Source: Bradyrhizobium sp. CCBAU 051011
GTDB taxonomy: Bacteria; Pseudomonadota; Alphaproteobacteria; Rhizobiales; Xanthobacteraceae
Reading direction: 5' to 3'
Assembly (NCBI RefSeq): GCF_009930815.1
Contig: NZ_CP022222.1
Span: 3,390,501 to 3,454,500 of the forward strand
Length of the DNA: 64,000 nucleotides
Both the position numbers and the translations under genes were made by a program. This document shows positions 8,440 through 18,748 of the stretch, piece after piece. The notes beneath the pieces are model-generated. The model ran no database searches. It was not told where the DNA came from and worked only from the letters and a program-made list of their open reading frames with translations. Position 1 is the stretch's first letter. Each line of letters begins with the position of its first letter.

Positions 8440-10038
8440 GATTGTGTTGCAAAACTCGGCAGGTCTCGATTTCAGAGCTTAGCGATGAGTTTTAGCCGGC
8501 CCCTTGTTTGCGCCCTCCCTTGTGTCGGCTGCGGTGCCTATTCGCTGGTATCTATGCGAGGCAAGCGGCTCCGAGAGGGGATGGGGCACGGCAGAGAAGC
8601 TTGGCCAGCCGCCTTAGGTTCTGCGCCGTTGCTGTGAGCAGGACTTCGTCTCTGGCACCACCCAAGCCCCGCAGCCGAAGTCGGTCGAGCCTGAGAATGC
8701 GTTTCATATGCGCAAACCGCATCTCGATCTTCTTACGCTCGCGGCGAGACTGCTGGAAGGCTTCCGTATTGGCCAACGCACGGACACGATCACGCACATC
8801 TTCGTTGAGGTCGCGGGTGATTTTGCGCACCACCGCCGTCGTGCACTTCGGCTTCAGTGAACACTGCGAGCAGTCGCTCTTGCTGGCTCTGTAGTAAACG
8901 ATGTGGCCTTGATCGATATTGCCTGTGCTGGTCAGTTCCGCACCGCCTGGGCAAACATAGATGTTGCGCTCCGGATCGAAGGCGAAGTCGGCACGACTAA
9001 AGGTGCCATCGGCGCGTGCCGACTTGTCCCACACCGGTACATGCGGTGTGATGTTGCGATCCACTAGCCATTTGAGCAGTCGTACTGCGCCATAAGCCGT
9101 GTCGCCCGCGAGCCTCCGGGGCCGCAGATCGAAGCGGCGCTCAACACGGTCCACCATAGCCTGCGCGACAGCAATCTCCACGGCGCGGTTCGCGCGAGTG
9201 CCTGCCGCATCGAGGATAATCCCGACCTTGTTGTCGATCAGGTAGTTCGCGTCATAGGCAAAGAATGGGTCCAGGCCGGGTCTCGCAACCCATGTCGCTT
9301 GCGGATCGGTAAGCGAGACCTCTTTGGGAGGCTTGCGTCGATCGCCGCCTTCGCTCGACCCGTCACCGGCTCCACCACGATCCTCATCGCCGCCGGCGGC
9401 ATCGAGGGCTGCAAGGTACTCGCGAACCGCATGGGAGGCTTCCTCTGCCTTCGGCCATGCAAACGGCTGATCGCCGGGGATCCGCTTCTTCCTGTCCACA
9501 TCCGCCTTGATCAGGCTCGCATCGATCGAGAATGCTTCGCCCCCAACCAGCCCGGCCGCGATGCTCATCGCCACCACCCCCTCGAATACCCGGCGCAAGG
9601 TATCGCTTTCTCGGAAGCGTTCGCGCCGCGCACGGCAGAATACAGAGTGATCGGGAATCTTGTCTTCGATACCGAGCTTGCAGAACCAGCGATAGGCAAG
9701 GTTCACCTGAACCTCGGCGCAAATCCGTCGCTCGGAGCGGATTGCAAACACATAGCCGACGAGGAGCATCCGGATCATCAGCACCGGGTCAATCGAGGGC
9801 CGTCCCGTGTGCGAGTAATAAGGCGCCAGCTCCTTGTGCACCCAACTCAGATCGAGCAAACCATCGATCTGCCGAACTAGATGATCGGGTGGAACCACCT
9901 CGTCCAGATCAAACGAATAGAAAAACTGTCCCTGCCCAGCTTCCCGCCGCCCCATCATGCGCTGCTCCCGCTGATGCCCTCTCCACCAACGGAATCACGG
10001 ATCGTGAGTCGTCTCAACGAGAGTTTTGCAACACAATC
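8440..10038 (-). mobile_element. Intact IS1182-family insertion sequence, 1599 bp
   Basis: Perfect 18-bp terminal inverted repeats are present: GATTGTGTTGCAAAACTC at 8440-8457 and its reverse complement at 10021-10038. The element is flanked by a 5-bp direct repeat ACGCC (8435-8439 and 10039-10043), consistent with a target-site duplication. It holds one transposase gene, with the catalytic residues intact. The sharp ends and intact ORF suggest a recent insertion, between the cyclase/TPR gene and the tct operon. Confidence 0.9.
8552..9958 (-). CDS. IS1182-family transposase
   Basis: A 468-aa DDE transposase. The N-terminal region (SFDLDEVVPPDHLVRQIDG, GRPSIDPVLMIRMLLVGY) is the DUF772-like DNA-binding part. 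The catalytic acidic residues are visible in FSIDASLIKAD, RLAGDTAYG and the C-terminal RRERKKIEMRFAHMKR. A Cys cluster (CSQCSLKPKC) before the last catalytic segment is typical of this family. It cuts and pastes the surrounding element by acting on its 18-bp inverted repeats. Two ATGs are adjacent at 9958 and 9955; either may be used. Confidence 0.9.
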   Translation of the reverse strand: MMGRREAGQGQFFYSFDLDEVVPPDHLVRQIDGLLDLSWVHKELAPYYSHTGRPSIDPVLMIRMLLVGYVFAIRSERRICAEVQVNLAYRWFCKLGIEDKIPDHSVFCRARRERFRESDTLRRVFEGVVAMSIAAGLVGGEAFSIDASLIKADVDRKKRIPGDQPFAWPKAEEASHAVREYLAALDAAGGDEDRGGAGDGSSEGGDRRKPPKEVSLTDPQATWVARPGLDPFFAYDANYLIDNKVGIILDAAGTRANRAVEIAVAQAMVDRVERRFDLRPRRLAGDTAYGAVRLLKWLVDRNITPHVPVWDKSARADGTFSRADFAFDPERNIYVCPGGAELTSTGNIDQGHIVYYRASKSDCSQCSLKPKCTTAVVRKITRDLNEDVRDRVRALANTEAFQQSRRERKKIEMRFAHMKRILRLDRLRLRGLGGARDEVLLTATAQNLRRLAKLLCRAPSPLGAACLA

Positions 10039-10120
10039 ACGCCGAAAGCGGAAGTCAATTCAAACTCGCCTTAATCCGAATTTGGCTGCGCCCCAAGCTG
10101 CGCCCCAATGAGACCACGCC

Positions 10121-11620
10121 CTAATCCTCGCTCGCCTTGAAGCGATCGAGCCCCTTCAGCACGAACGGTGCCAATAGCGCGATCAGCGCAATGCCGAGCA
10201 GCGTCGCCGACATCGGGCTCTGCAGCAGCACGATGGGGTCGCCGAGGCTGATCGCCAGCGCGCGGCGCAACTGGCTCTCGGCGATCGGGCCGAGGATGAG
10301 GCCGACGACGACAGGCGCGATCGGGAAATCGTACCGGCGCATCAGAAAGCCCAAGACGCCGAAGCCTGCCAGCATCGACAGCTCGACCACCGACGGTTTT
10401 GCAGCGATGGTGCCCATGGTCGCGAACACGAGAATGCCGGCGTACAACCACGGCTGCGGGATCGCGAGCAGCCGCACCCACAAGCCCACCAGCGGCAGGT
10501 TGAGAACCAGCAGCATGACGTTAGCGATGAAGAGGCTGGCGATCAGGCCCCACACGAGGTCAGGCCGCTCAGCGAATAGCAGCGGCCCCGGGTTCAGCCC
10601 GTATTGCTGAAAGCCCGCCAGCATCATCGCGGCCGTGGCCGAGGTCGGAAGGCCCAGCGTCAGCAACGGCACGAGAGTGCCGGCGGCGGAAGCGTTGTTG
10701 GCGGCCTCAGGCCCGGCGACGCCTTCGATCGCGCCCTTGCCGAATTCCTCCGGATGTTTCGTCAGCCGCTTCTCGGTCGAGTAAGACAGGAATGTCGGAA
10801 TCTCCGCGCCGCCGGCGGGCAGCGCGCCGATCGGGAAGCCGAACATCGTCCCGCGCAGCCATGCTTTCCATGACCGCTTCCAGTCTTCCATTGTCATCCA
10901 CAGCGAGCCGCGCACCGGCTCGATCTTCTCCTCAACGTGATGGCGGCGCGAGGCGACGTAAAGCGCTTCGCCGACGGCGAACAGGCCGACCGCCAGCGTC
11001 GTCACCTCGACGCCGTCGAGCAGTTCGGGGATGCCGAACGCCAGCCGCGCCTGACCGGTGAGCTTGTCGATGCCGATCAGTCCGAGCGTCAATCCAATGA
11101 ACAGGCTGGTCAGCCCGCGGATCGGCGAATCGCCGAAGGTCGCGGATACCGTGACGAAGGCCACGCACATCAGCGCGAAATAATCTTCAGGACCGAATTG
11201 CACCGCGAAGTCCACCAGCCACGGTGCGAGAAAGGCGAGGCCAATGGTGGCAATGGTGCCGGCGACGAACGAGCCGATCGCAGCCGTCGCCAGCGCCGGG
11301 CCGCCGCGGCCGGCCTTGGCCATCTTGTTGCCCTCCAGCGCGGTCGCCATCGATGCGCTCTCGCCAGGTGTGTTGATGAGGATGGCGGTGGTCGAGCCGC
11401 CATACATGCCGCCGTAATAGATCCCGGCGAACATGATCAGCGAGCCGCCGGGATCGAGCTTGTAGGTGACCGGCAACAGCAGCGCGACGGTGAGCGCCGG
11501 ACCAATGCCGGGCAGCACGCCGACCGCCGTGCCGAGGAACACGCCGATCAGCGCATACAGCAGGTTCATCGGCTGCACGGCGACGGCCATGCCATGCGCG
11601 AGGGCAGCGAAGGTTTCCAT
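10121..11620 (-). CDS. tctA: Tripartite tricarboxylate transporter permease, large subunit TctA
   Basis: A 499-aa inner-membrane protein with about 11-12 hydrophobic segments. The TctA hallmarks [20 protein letters not shown] near the N terminus, the glycine-rich [19 protein letters not shown] loop, and a second internal copy of that theme ([21 protein letters not shown]) are all present. It is the main transport subunit of the TTT system for organic acids driven by an ion gradient. Its start codon overlaps the tctB stop as TAATG, so the two are translationally coupled. It is the last gene of tctC-tctB-tctA. Family alone does not define which carboxylate is moved. Confidence 0.9.
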   Translation of the reverse strand: METFAALAHGMAVAVQPMNLLYALIGVFLGTAVGVLPGIGPALTVALLLPVTYKLDPGGSLIMFAGIYYGGMYGGSTTAILINTPGESASMATALEGNKMAKAGRGGPALATAAIGSFVAGTIATIGLAFLAPWLVDFAVQFGPEDYFALMCVAFVTVSATFGDSPIRGLTSLFIGLTLGLIGIDKLTGQARLAFGIPELLDGVEVTTLAVGLFAVGEALYVASRRHHVEEKIEPVRGSLWMTMEDWKRSWKAWLRGTMFGFPIGALPAGGAEIPTFLSYSTEKRLTKHPEEFGKGAIEGVAGPEAANNASAAGTLVPLLTLGLPTSATAAMMLAGFQQYGLNPGPLLFAERPDLVWGLIASLFIANVMLLVLNLPLVGLWVRLLAIPQPWLYAGILVFATMGTIAAKPSVVELSMLAGFGVLGFLMRRYDFPIAPVVVGLILGPIAESQLRRALAISLGDPIVLLQSPMSATLLGIALIALLAPFVLKGLDRFKASED

Positions 11621-12120
11621 TACAGCAGTCTTTCCAGAGGGCCGGCAGGGAGGCTCAACGTCAGCAGGCGATCGAAGGCGAGATAGATCAGGGTGGTGAT
11701 CACCAGAGCGATGACAAGATCGGCGAGAATTGCGCGCCGTCCGAATGCCGCCGAGGTGGTGACGAACAGCGCCGATGTCGCCAGGATGAAGCCGCCGCCA
11801 AGGCCGATGATGGCGATCAGCAGCGCAAGTCCGCCGAGGATCAGCAGCACGGGCTTGGGATCGGCGCTCTCGCGCGGCGGCAGGTTGCCGCGCAAGGCGT
11901 CGATCAGATTGCCGATCGCAAGCAAGCCGAGCCCGACCGCGACGACGATCGGCATCGCCTCGGGGCCCATGCCATACATCGTGGTGGCGGGCAGTTGCCG
12001 AGCATCCCAGACCAGCACCACGGCAAGCCCGGCGAGGGCCGCGGCAACAACCAGACCCGCAGGATCGATGCGCCGTGCCGCCGGCCCCCGCGGAAGATCG
12101 CTCGAAGGGGTGTCGGTCAT
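11620..12120 (-). CDS. tctB: Tripartite tricarboxylate transporter small membrane subunit TctB
   Basis: A 166-aa protein with four hydrophobic segments (near residues 22-40, 52-68, 90-118 and 128-150), the expected topology of TctB. The motif [24 protein letters not shown] after the first segment fits the DUF1468/TctB domain. It pairs with TctA to form the membrane part of the transporter. Start ATG 12120 overlaps the tctC stop as ATGA, and its own stop overlaps the tctA start. Confidence 0.88.
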   Translation of the reverse strand: MTDTPSSDLPRGPAARRIDPAGLVVAAALAGLAVVLVWDARQLPATTMYGMGPEAMPIVVAVGLGLLAIGNLIDALRGNLPPRESADPKPVLLILGGLALLIAIIGLGGGFILATSALFVTTSAAFGRRAILADLVIALVITTLIYLAFDRLLTLSLPAGPLERLL

Positions 12121-13085
12121 GATTTGACGAGGCCGACCGATTTCAGCACGTCGGTAACACGCGCCGTTTCCTTCTTCAGGAAATCCGCGAACGCATCGCC
12201 GGAAAGATAGGCGTCCTCCCAGCCTTTCTGCTTGAGGATATCCTTCCAGGCGTCCGACTTGACCATCTTCTCCACCGCCTCGCTCAGGACCTTGCGCTGC
12301 TCCGGCGTGATGCCGGGAGGCGCGACCACCGAGCGCCAGTTGGCGATCACGAGGTCGATGCCCTGTTCCTTGAAGGTCGGAATGTCGACGCCGGCGATGC
12401 GCTTCTCCGAGGTGACGCCGAGCGCGCGCAGCTTCCCGGACTTGATCTGGCCTTCGTATTCGCTCAGGCCTGAAATCCCAGCGGTGACTTTGCCGCCGAG
12501 AATGGCCGCCAACGACTCGCCGCCGCCGGAGAACGGAATGTAGTTGATCTTCTTGGCATCGGCACCGATCGTGCCCGCAAACAGCGCCGCCATCACGTGA
12601 TCGACGCCGCCGGCCGAGCCGCCGGCGAAGGTCACCTTGGCGATGTCGGCCTTCACGGCGGCGGCCAGATCCTGCGCTGTCTTGAGCGGCGAGTTCGCCG
12701 GCACCACGATTACCTGGATCTCTTCGGTGAGGCGCGCGATCGGCGTCACCTGTTCGAGCGTCACCGGCGACTTGTTCATGGCGAGCGCGCCCACCATGAC
12801 GAAGCCGTTCACCATCATCTGGTTGCCGTCGCCCTTGGCGCCGTTGACGAACTGCGCGATGCCGACGCTGCCGCCGGCGCCTGCCACGTTGGTGACCTGG
12901 ACGCTGCGGGCGATTTTGGCGGCGACCAGCGCTTGCTGCATCGCGCGCGCGGTTTGGTCCCATCCGCCGCCGGGGGCCGCAGGCGCCATGATCTTGAGCT
13001 CAAGCTGCTGCGAGAGGGCAGGGCCGCCTGCCGCAAGCGTCAACGCGACGACCGCGCCGAACAGGCGCGCATGAAACGCAATCAT
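12117..13085 (-). CDS. tctC: Tripartite tricarboxylate transporter solute-binding protein TctC
   Basis: A 322-aa periplasmic receptor. A signal peptide ([20 protein letters not shown], cleaved near ALS-QQ) is followed by [20 protein letters not shown], the loop in Bug/TctC proteins that holds the ligand carboxylate. [15 protein letters not shown] is the second ligand loop. ATG 13085 is chosen over GTG 13106 because GGAGGAAATCCC precedes it directly. It captures the substrate and delivers it to TctA/TctB, encoded downstream with overlapping codons. Confidence 0.9.
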   Translation of the reverse strand: MIAFHARLFGAVVALTLAAGGPALSQQLELKIMAPAAPGGGWDQTARAMQQALVAAKIARSVQVTNVAGAGGSVGIAQFVNGAKGDGNQMMVNGFVMVGALAMNKSPVTLEQVTPIARLTEEIQVIVVPANSPLKTAQDLAAAVKADIAKVTFAGGSAGGVDHVMAALFAGTIGADAKKINYIPFSGGGESLAAILGGKVTAGISGLSEYEGQIKSGKLRALGVTSEKRIAGVDIPTFKEQGIDLVIANWRSVVAPPGITPEQRKVLSEAVEKMVKSDAWKDILKQKGWEDAYLSGDAFADFLKKETARVTDVLKSVGLVKS

Positions 13086-13398
13086 GGGATTTCCTCCAAG
13101 GCTCACGCGGAGCTATTGTGTGTCAATTCGTCGCATATCAGCCCGAAAAATCCTCCGCTGTCCAGAAGGACCTTTGCGTGCCCGAACCGGATCTCAAAGA
13201 TTTCGCTAGGGCTTTGAGGCGCGTGCGTTTTTGGCCTTCGGCACTTGCCTTGAACGAAGTGAAGCGCCAATTGCTCGGCACGTCCGAAGCGGCGCCGTGC
13301 TTTGCTTGGCCTTGGCCAGGGCGCCTGAGCAGGACGCGATGACGAAGGTGGCCAGGGCCTCGGGGTCGAACGCGCCGACGATGATTGAAGGGAAATCA

Positions 13399-14118
13399 AT
13401 GCACGAGAATTCTCAATCCGGCCGAGAAGCGGATCGAAGCAGCGGCCGCAAGATGCGGCTGTTCTCCGCCGCCTTGAGCATGTTCGGCGCCAAGGTTCAG
13501 ATTGCTGCGCACGAGAAGGACATCGACTTCGAGCTGGTCATGGTCCCCTTCACCCAGAAGGAGGGTTACGCGCCGAAGCATCCGGAAGTCCTGCGCATCA
13601 ATCCGAAGCGCCAGGTGCCGGTCCTGATCGACGGTGACCTCGAGATTTTCGATTCCACCCAGATCTTCGAGTATCTCGAAGACATCAAGCCGCATCCTGC
13701 GCTGTGGCCCGCGACGCCTGCCGCGCGAGCCTGGGCTCGCCGGCTGGAGCATGAATCGGACGAGGTCTATTTCCCGCATATCATCAAATTGATGCCGCTC
13801 TGGAATACGCCAGACGATCCCGCCGGGAAGCCCGCGCGCGAGGCCGCTGCCGCTTTTTACCGAACCATGGAGCGCGTGCTTGGCGACCGCGAGTTTCTCG
13901 CCGGCGAATACTCCTTTGCCGATATCGCGTTCTATATGGCCCAGCTGTTCGGTGCCCGCATGGGGGCCGACATGACCAATGAGACGCCAAACCTTCTGCA
14001 ATGGCGGCAGCGCATGACGGCAAGACCGGCCGTCATCAAGGTCGTCGCGCCGATGGCCGATTATCTGCGCAGCGACGGCCGCAGCGTTCCAGCGTTTCTC
14101 TCGCCCATAGCGACGTGA
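13399..14118 (+). CDS. Glutathione S-transferase family protein
   Basis: A 239-aa protein. Residues about 19-95 are the thioredoxin-like GST N-domain: MRLFSAALSMFGAKVQIAAHEKDIDFELVMV, then NPKRQVPVLIDGD with the cis-proline, and EIFDSTQIFEYLED, where E-S-x-x-I contacts glutathione (here D-S). The C-terminal helical domain includes FLAGEYSFADIAFYMAQLF with the N-capping S/T-x-x-D motif. The start ATG 13399 is preceded by GAAGGG; a longer frame from 13231 has no protein-like upstream sequence, and ATG 13453 is also possible. It probably conjugates or reduces electrophiles; the exact class is not clear. Confidence 0.85.
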   Translation: MHENSQSGREADRSSGRKMRLFSAALSMFGAKVQIAAHEKDIDFELVMVPFTQKEGYAPKHPEVLRINPKRQVPVLIDGDLEIFDSTQIFEYLEDIKPHPALWPATPAARAWARRLEHESDEVYFPHIIKLMPLWNTPDDPAGKPAREAAAAFYRTMERVLGDREFLAGEYSFADIAFYMAQLFGARMGADMTNETPNLLQWRQRMTARPAVIKVVAPMADYLRSDGRSVPAFLSPIAT

Positions 14119-14154
14119 TCGACGCCGCGGCTACGCACGCCTGTTCGTCGCCGG

Positions 14155-17100
14155 TTACGCGCGTGCCACCGCGTGAGGAAACACGATCTCGATCAGCGTG
14201 CCGGAGCGGCCGCCGGTCTTGATCTGGAATTTGGCGCGGTTGGCTTCGACAAGGGCCTTGGTCAGCGACAGGCTGAAGCTCGAACCCTCGGCCTGATCGG
14301 ACGGCGCCCGCGTGCGGAACGGTTCCAGCGCGGCGGCGACCTCATTGTCGTTGAGGCCGTGGCCGGTGTCGCGGACCCGCAGCATCACCTCGCCGAAATC
14401 GGACAACGCGGTCGAGACGATGACCTGACCGCCGGCATTGGCGAGATGGATCGAGTTGCCGATCAGGTTTAGCGTGATCTGGCGTAGCGCGCGTGCATCC
14501 GCGATGACAGCCGGCAGCGTATGCGCGAGCGAGGTGCGGATGATGATGCGTTCCCGGTTGGCCTGCGGCTGCATCACCGCCACGCAGCTCTCGACCAGCT
14601 CGTTGAGGTTCTGGTTGGTGAAGGCGAGATCGAGCTTGCCGGTTTCGATCCGCGACAGGTCGAGCAGGTCATTGACGATGGCGATCACGCGTTCGCCGGA
14701 GGCGCGGATGTCCTTCATGTATTCGAGGTAGCGCTCGTTGCCGAGCGCGCCAAAACGCTCGCCGATCATGACTTCGGAAAAGCCGATGATGGCATTCAAA
14801 GGCGTGCGCACCTCGTGGCTGATCCGGGCCAGCACGTCGGCCTTGGCGTTGGCGGCGCGTTCGGCCAGCCGCCGCGCTTCGCGCAGTTCGCTCTCGGTCT
14901 TCTTGGCCTGCGACAGATCGCGAAAGACGGCGAAGAAATTCGGCCCGTCGGCGCGGGTGCGGCCCATGGTCATCGACAGCGGAATAATGCCGCCCTTGCT
15001 TTCGCGGCCCAGCACCTCGCGGCCGTGATCGAGCAGGCTTTCGACGCCGGAAGCCTTGATGCCAGCGAGATATTCAAACACGCCGTGCTGGCTTTCGAGC
15101 GCAAAGAGGTCGGCGAGATTGCGCTGCGCCAGTTCGTCGCCGTCACGGCCGAACAGCGCTTCGGCGCTGCGGTTGACTGCATGGATGTTGCCTTCGGCGT
15201 CGAACATCACAATGCCTTCGGCTGTGGTGTCAAGGATGGCGGCGAGTTCTTCGGCATTGGCGTGGCCGACTGCCGAGGGCTCGGACACGTCAGGCTCAGC
15301 TACCGGCTCGGCCTGCGAAATGGCGGCTGCGACCGCCGCGGTTTCGTGACGTGTGCCCGAGAAGATCAGCGCGAGGGCGGAATCGCCGTTCCATGAAATC
15401 GTATAGAGGCGGGCCTCGGCGGCCGATGACGGCGCGTCCGCGTCCGCCGGTACGCTTGTGGAGATCGTCACCGGCCTGCCGGTGTCCGATGTCGAGGAAG
15501 CATTCGATGCGCCGGGTTCGACATAGAGCGCGTCGAGACCGCCGGCCTCTTCCAGCGCATGCAGGCTCGGATAGCCCATCTGCGTCAGGAAGGCAGGGTT
15601 GGCATAGAGCAGCCGGTCGAGCCGGTAGATCAGGATGCCTACGGGTAAGAGATCGAGCAGCGCCTTGTCGCGCGCGGTCTCGCCATGCGCAGGCGGCTCC
15701 GGCTGCGCCAGCCATTCCGGCGTCTCGCTGGCGGCTTCGCGCACGGGTGCAGCGGCCGGTGGTTCGAAGCTAGTTTTGCCGGCGGCGTCCGCCGCCTCGT
15801 TGACGTTCTCGGGTTCGAGCCGCGCCGACAATTGCCGCGCCAGTTCGTCGAAGGCGCTGTTTTCAACCGGCGTTAACGACATCGGTTTCGCCTCGCCATG
15901 GGCGCGGAACGGCACAACGTTCGCGGCATCCGCCGGCAAATCGGCTGCGGTTTCGGCCGGGGTGTCCTTCATGGTTTCCTTGGGAGGTTCCACGGGCGTT
16001 TCCAAATCGTTTGGATGTGAAGTCTCGGCAGCAATCGGTTCAGGCAATTCGTCTGATGAAGGCGCCGCCGTGGCGGCCGGTTCTGAAGCTGGCGCGGCGG
16101 GCGATTCTTGCGGCGGCGGCGCTTCGCCGGATAATTCCGACAGGCGCAGGGCGGCGAGCCGCGCCAGCGCGTCGAAATCGCGGCAGACGCCGAAGCCGCG
16201 ATAGCCGACGAAATTCCGCGCACCATCGAAGATCGGCAGGCCGGACAGTTCGATCGGCAAGGTGCCGCCGCCATCCACCGGCCAGTTCAGGGTGATGCCG
16301 CTCCAGGTGGCGCCCGTCGCGAGCGCCTGCATCATCCGGCCGGCGGGATCGAATCCGAAGGTCTCGGCGATCTCGCGCCATGGCCGGCCGAAGGCGGCCG
16401 TCGTGCGCGGGCCCATCAGGCCGGTGAATTCATCGGTGCCTAGCGTGAAGCGGCCCTCCCGATCCATCTGCCAAGTGAAGCGCAGCGGCAGGCGTCGCGG
16501 CTGCGGCGCCGGCTGGCCGGCAAGAGCTTGGATCGCGGGCGGCGGCGCGCGCGGAATGGGGGCGGCCGCAGGCGGCTGCTCGGCGGCGGGCTCGGCAAGC
16601 GCATCGAACAAGGCAAACTCAGCGGGCGCCTCGCCCGATTGCGCCGGCTGTGCGTAGTCGGGAACCGGCTGCGAAGCGGCCGGCAGTTCTATGACGGGCG
16701 CACTCGGCTGCGGGGTTGGTTCTGATGCGGCCTCTGGCTGCATCGCGTTCTCGCCCGGCTCGTATGCCTGTACTGGTCGCGGCGCGATCAATGTGAGGTT
16801 GCCGGCGGCGATCAGAACGCCGTGGCCGCCATTGGGAAGGTCGAACCGCGAACAGCCGCAGGTCGCAAGCGCGCCGGGCGCTGCGCCAAATCCCTGCAGG
16901 CGCTCCAGTCGGATGGCGCCGTTGGCGAGCAACCGGCCGGCCAGCCGCGCGACCTGCCGCCGGTGCCGGTCGGCCGGTCCGAAGGTTTTTTCAGCAAGGG
17001 CCGCGGCACTGGCGGCGCCGAGCACGCGCGCGCCGGCCGCATTGGCCCACAGGATGCGCTTGCCGTCGGCGGTCCACAACCAGGCCGGCAGGGGGCTCGC

Positions 17101-17256
17101 CGCGTAGGCCGCCAATCGCCGATCGCCGAGCGCTCGCCACTGAAATTCCGCGTCCTTCATCGCAATTACATGACCGTCCGGCGTCAGGATCGGCAGCGAG
17201 CATGCCGACAGCGTTAAGGGAACATTACTATCGCAAGCCGGCGGTAGCAGGTCCAC
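14155..17256 (-). CDS. Large cytoplasmic PAS-domain sensor histidine kinase, PdhS-like
   Basis: A 1033-aa protein without membrane segments. There is a PAS-like region near the N terminus (SPLPAWLWTADGKRILWANAAGARVLG), another in the middle (ILIYRLDRLLYANPAFLTQMGYPS), and a third before the kinase (MFDAEGNIHAVNRSAEALFG). Pro/Ala/Glu-rich linkers separate them. The HisKA domain has the phospho-acceptor His814 in ISHEVRTPLNAIIGFSE; the ATPase domain has NLIGNSIHLA (N box) and RDTGHGLND. Size, cytoplasmic nature and layout match PdhS, the PleC/DivJ-type kinase that acts on DivK in Brucella, so a role in asymmetric division signalling is likely but inferred. GTG 17256 with GGAG upstream is used; ATG 17160 is an alternative. 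Confidence 0.8.
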   Translation of the reverse strand: MDLLPPACDSNVPLTLSACSLPILTPDGHVIAMKDAEFQWRALGDRRLAAYAASPLPAWLWTADGKRILWANAAGARVLGAASAAALAEKTFGPADRHRRQVARLAGRLLANGAIRLERLQGFGAAPGALATCGCSRFDLPNGGHGVLIAAGNLTLIAPRPVQAYEPGENAMQPEAASEPTPQPSAPVIELPAASQPVPDYAQPAQSGEAPAEFALFDALAEPAAEQPPAAAPIPRAPPPAIQALAGQPAPQPRRLPLRFTWQMDREGRFTLGTDEFTGLMGPRTTAAFGRPWREIAETFGFDPAGRMMQALATGATWSGITLNWPVDGGGTLPIELSGLPIFDGARNFVGYRGFGVCRDFDALARLAALRLSELSGEAPPPQESPAAPASEPAATAAPSSDELPEPIAAETSHPNDLETPVEPPKETMKDTPAETAADLPADAANVVPFRAHGEAKPMSLTPVENSAFDELARQLSARLEPENVNEAADAAGKTSFEPPAAAPVREAASETPEWLAQPEPPAHGETARDKALLDLLPVGILIYRLDRLLYANPAFLTQMGYPSLHALEEAGGLDALYVEPGASNASSTSDTGRPVTISTSVPADADAPSSAAEARLYTISWNGDSALALIFSGTRHETAAVAAAISQAEPVAEPDVSEPSAVGHANAEELAAILDTTAEGIVMFDAEGNIHAVNRSAEALFGRDGDELAQRNLADLFALESQHGVFEYLAGIKASGVESLLDHGREVLGRESKGGIIPLSMTMGRTRADGPNFFAVFRDLSQAKKTESELREARRLAERAANAKADVLARISHEVRTPLNAIIGFSEVMIGERFGALGNERYLEYMKDIRASGERVIAIVNDLLDLSRIETGKLDLAFTNQNLNELVESCVAVMQPQANRERIIIRTSLAHTLPAVIADARALRQITLNLIGNSIHLANAGGQVIVSTALSDFGEVMLRVRDTGHGLNDNEVAAALEPFRTRAPSDQAEGSSFSLSLTKALVEANRAKFQIKTGGRSGTLIEIVFPHAVARA

Positions 17257-17451
17257 GGCCCGGCGCTCCGGCGGTAATTTAACCCATGGATAACCTTAAC
17301 CGGCTGAACCCTTCGGCTGGCCGCCGCGTTGGTGGGGTTCGCGAACCGCGGTCAGGGCGCCAACGATGGCAAACCTCGCGGGCGCCGCATCCGTTCCGGC
17401 CGCGTCCCTGGGCGGCATCTGCACGCAATCCCTGCCAAGAAGGACAGCACC

Positions 17452-17835
17452 ATGAATGATGAAGCGCGAGACCGTTTCGAGATACCGAAGGAAATGCGAA
17501 CGATGGCGGAAGCAAGCTTCGAGCAGGCCCGCAAGACGTTTGAGAAATTTGTCGAGGCCGCGCAGGCCGCCGCTGGCTCCATCGAGGAGCGCGGTGCCAC
17601 GGTGCGCGAGGGCGCCAAGGATGTCCGGGAGAAGGCCGTCGCCTACGCCGAGAAAAACGTGCAGGCCTCGCTCGATCACGCGCAGTCGCTGCTGAAGGCC
17701 AAGGACCTGCCCGAGGTGATGCGGCTGCAAAGCGAATATGTGCAGGCGCAAATGCGCGCACTGGCGGAGCAGGCCAGCGAAATGAGCCAGATCGTCAGCA
17801 AGGCCGCGATGGAAGCGGCCAAGCCGAAGGCCTGA
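17452..17835 (+). CDS. Phasin family protein
   Basis: A 127-aa Ala/Glu/Lys-rich, almost wholly helical protein with the phasin pattern FEQARKTFEKFVEAAQAAAG and ASLDHAQSLLKAKDLPEVMRLQSEYVQAQM. Phasins coat polyhydroxyalkanoate granules and control their size. AAGAAGGAC precedes the ATG at 17452; the longer frame from 17329 has no phasin-like residues. It is divergent from the PdhS-like kinase and followed by a hairpin terminator, so probably a single-gene unit next to a second phasin. Confidence 0.88.
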   Translation: MNDEARDRFEIPKEMRTMAEASFEQARKTFEKFVEAAQAAAGSIEERGATVREGAKDVREKAVAYAEKNVQASLDHAQSLLKAKDLPEVMRLQSEYVQAQMRALAEQASEMSQIVSKAAMEAAKPKA

Positions 17836-17881
17836 CCTGTTCCTGTCGGGCGGGCAGCAATCGCTGGGTGGCACGGGCTGG

Positions 17882-17904
17882 AACCCGCACTCAGTGCGGG
17901 TTTA
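17882..17904 (+). terminator. Hairpin after phasin 1
   Basis: AACCCGCACT (17882-17891) pairs perfectly with AGTGCGGGTT (17893-17902), followed by TTA. It lies 46 bp after the phasin stop codon and probably terminates its transcript, although the T-run is short. Confidence 0.7.
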
Positions 17905-18088
17905 TTTGCGGCAACGCACCACAAATTGCATTGCGTTGCACAAATTTGACACGATATGGGTGCTTATTAGGCGAGCCCGTGGATGGGCACTTTCCGTGAG
18001 TGCGTGTGTGCGTGACCCCTCGGCCGCTTGCCTGCCCGGCCTTCTCGAGGGGGAACATCGTTTAACCCCGTTGTGAAGGATGCAAGCC

Positions 18089-18523
18089 GTGACCAGCTCC
18101 ACCGATCCCTTCTCCGCCTCCATTATTCCCTTCGAAGTCCCCGAGCAGGTGCGTGCGTTCGCCGAAAAGGGCGTCTCGCAGGCCCGCGACAGCTACGCCA
18201 AGTTCAAGGATGCCGCCGAAACCCATAACGGCACCATCGAGGCCGTATTCACCTCGGCCAGCAAGGGTGCCAGCGAGTACAACGGCAAGCTGATCGAGTT
18301 CTTCAAGGCCAACACCTCATCCTCGCTCGATTTCGCGCAGGAGCTGCTCGGCGTGAAGACGCCGGCTGCGGCGCTGGAGCTGTGGACTTCGCATGCCAAG
18401 AAGCAGTACGAGACCTTCACCGCCCAGGCCAAGGAGCTCGCCGAGCTCGGCCAGAAGGTCGCCAGCGAGACCGTCGAGCCGATCAAGGCTTCCGCCTCGA
18501 AGTACTACAAGCCGGCCGCCTGA
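18089..18523 (+). CDS. Phasin family protein, second copy
   Basis: A 144-aa helical protein with the phasin signature PEQVRAFAEKGVSQARDSYAKFKDAAE and the conserved central FFKANTSSSLDFAQELLGVKTPAAALELWTSHAKKQYE. It should bind PHA granules. An ATG occurs at 18080, but GAAGGA overlaps that codon; the in-frame GTG at 18089 has GAAGGA 8 nt before it and is the better start. It is a distant paralogue of the preceding phasin rather than a recent duplicate, as the two differ through most of their length. Confidence 0.88.
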   Translation: MTSSTDPFSASIIPFEVPEQVRAFAEKGVSQARDSYAKFKDAAETHNGTIEAVFTSASKGASEYNGKLIEFFKANTSSSLDFAQELLGVKTPAAALELWTSHAKKQYETFTAQAKELAELGQKVASETVEPIKASASKYYKPAA

Positions 18524-18545
18524 TTGTAGCAGCACATCGCTTCCG

Positions 18546-18576
18546 AAAAGCCCGGGTGAAACGACCCGGGCTTTTT
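18546..18576 (+). terminator. Strong intrinsic terminator after phasin 2
   Basis: AAAAGCCCGGGT (18546-18557) pairs perfectly with ACCCGGGCTTTT (18564-18575) around a 6-nt loop and ends in a T-run. It lies 22 bp after the phasin stop. Confidence 0.92.
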
Positions 18577-18748
18577 GCTGCCGGTGGCCGGTTCTGCCGG
18601 CTTCCGGGGCCGGCGGCGGATTCCGCACGTTGAACGAATTGCGCTTGCCGGATGACCAATATTGTGTGACTTCGCGCACTTGCCAAAGCGAGGCGTTGCA
18701 CCTAGTTTCCGGCCCATTCGCGACCCCCTTTTGGGGCTCCGCAAGGAT

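Noticed and set aside
11620..12963. 447-aa minus-strand frame over tctC and tctB
   Set aside because: Its first part is tctC read in a wrong frame; only the last 166 codons, from ATG 12120, are a protein (TctB).
14521..15396. 291-aa plus-strand frame
   Set aside because: Antisense to the histidine kinase domain; no domain, no ribosome site.
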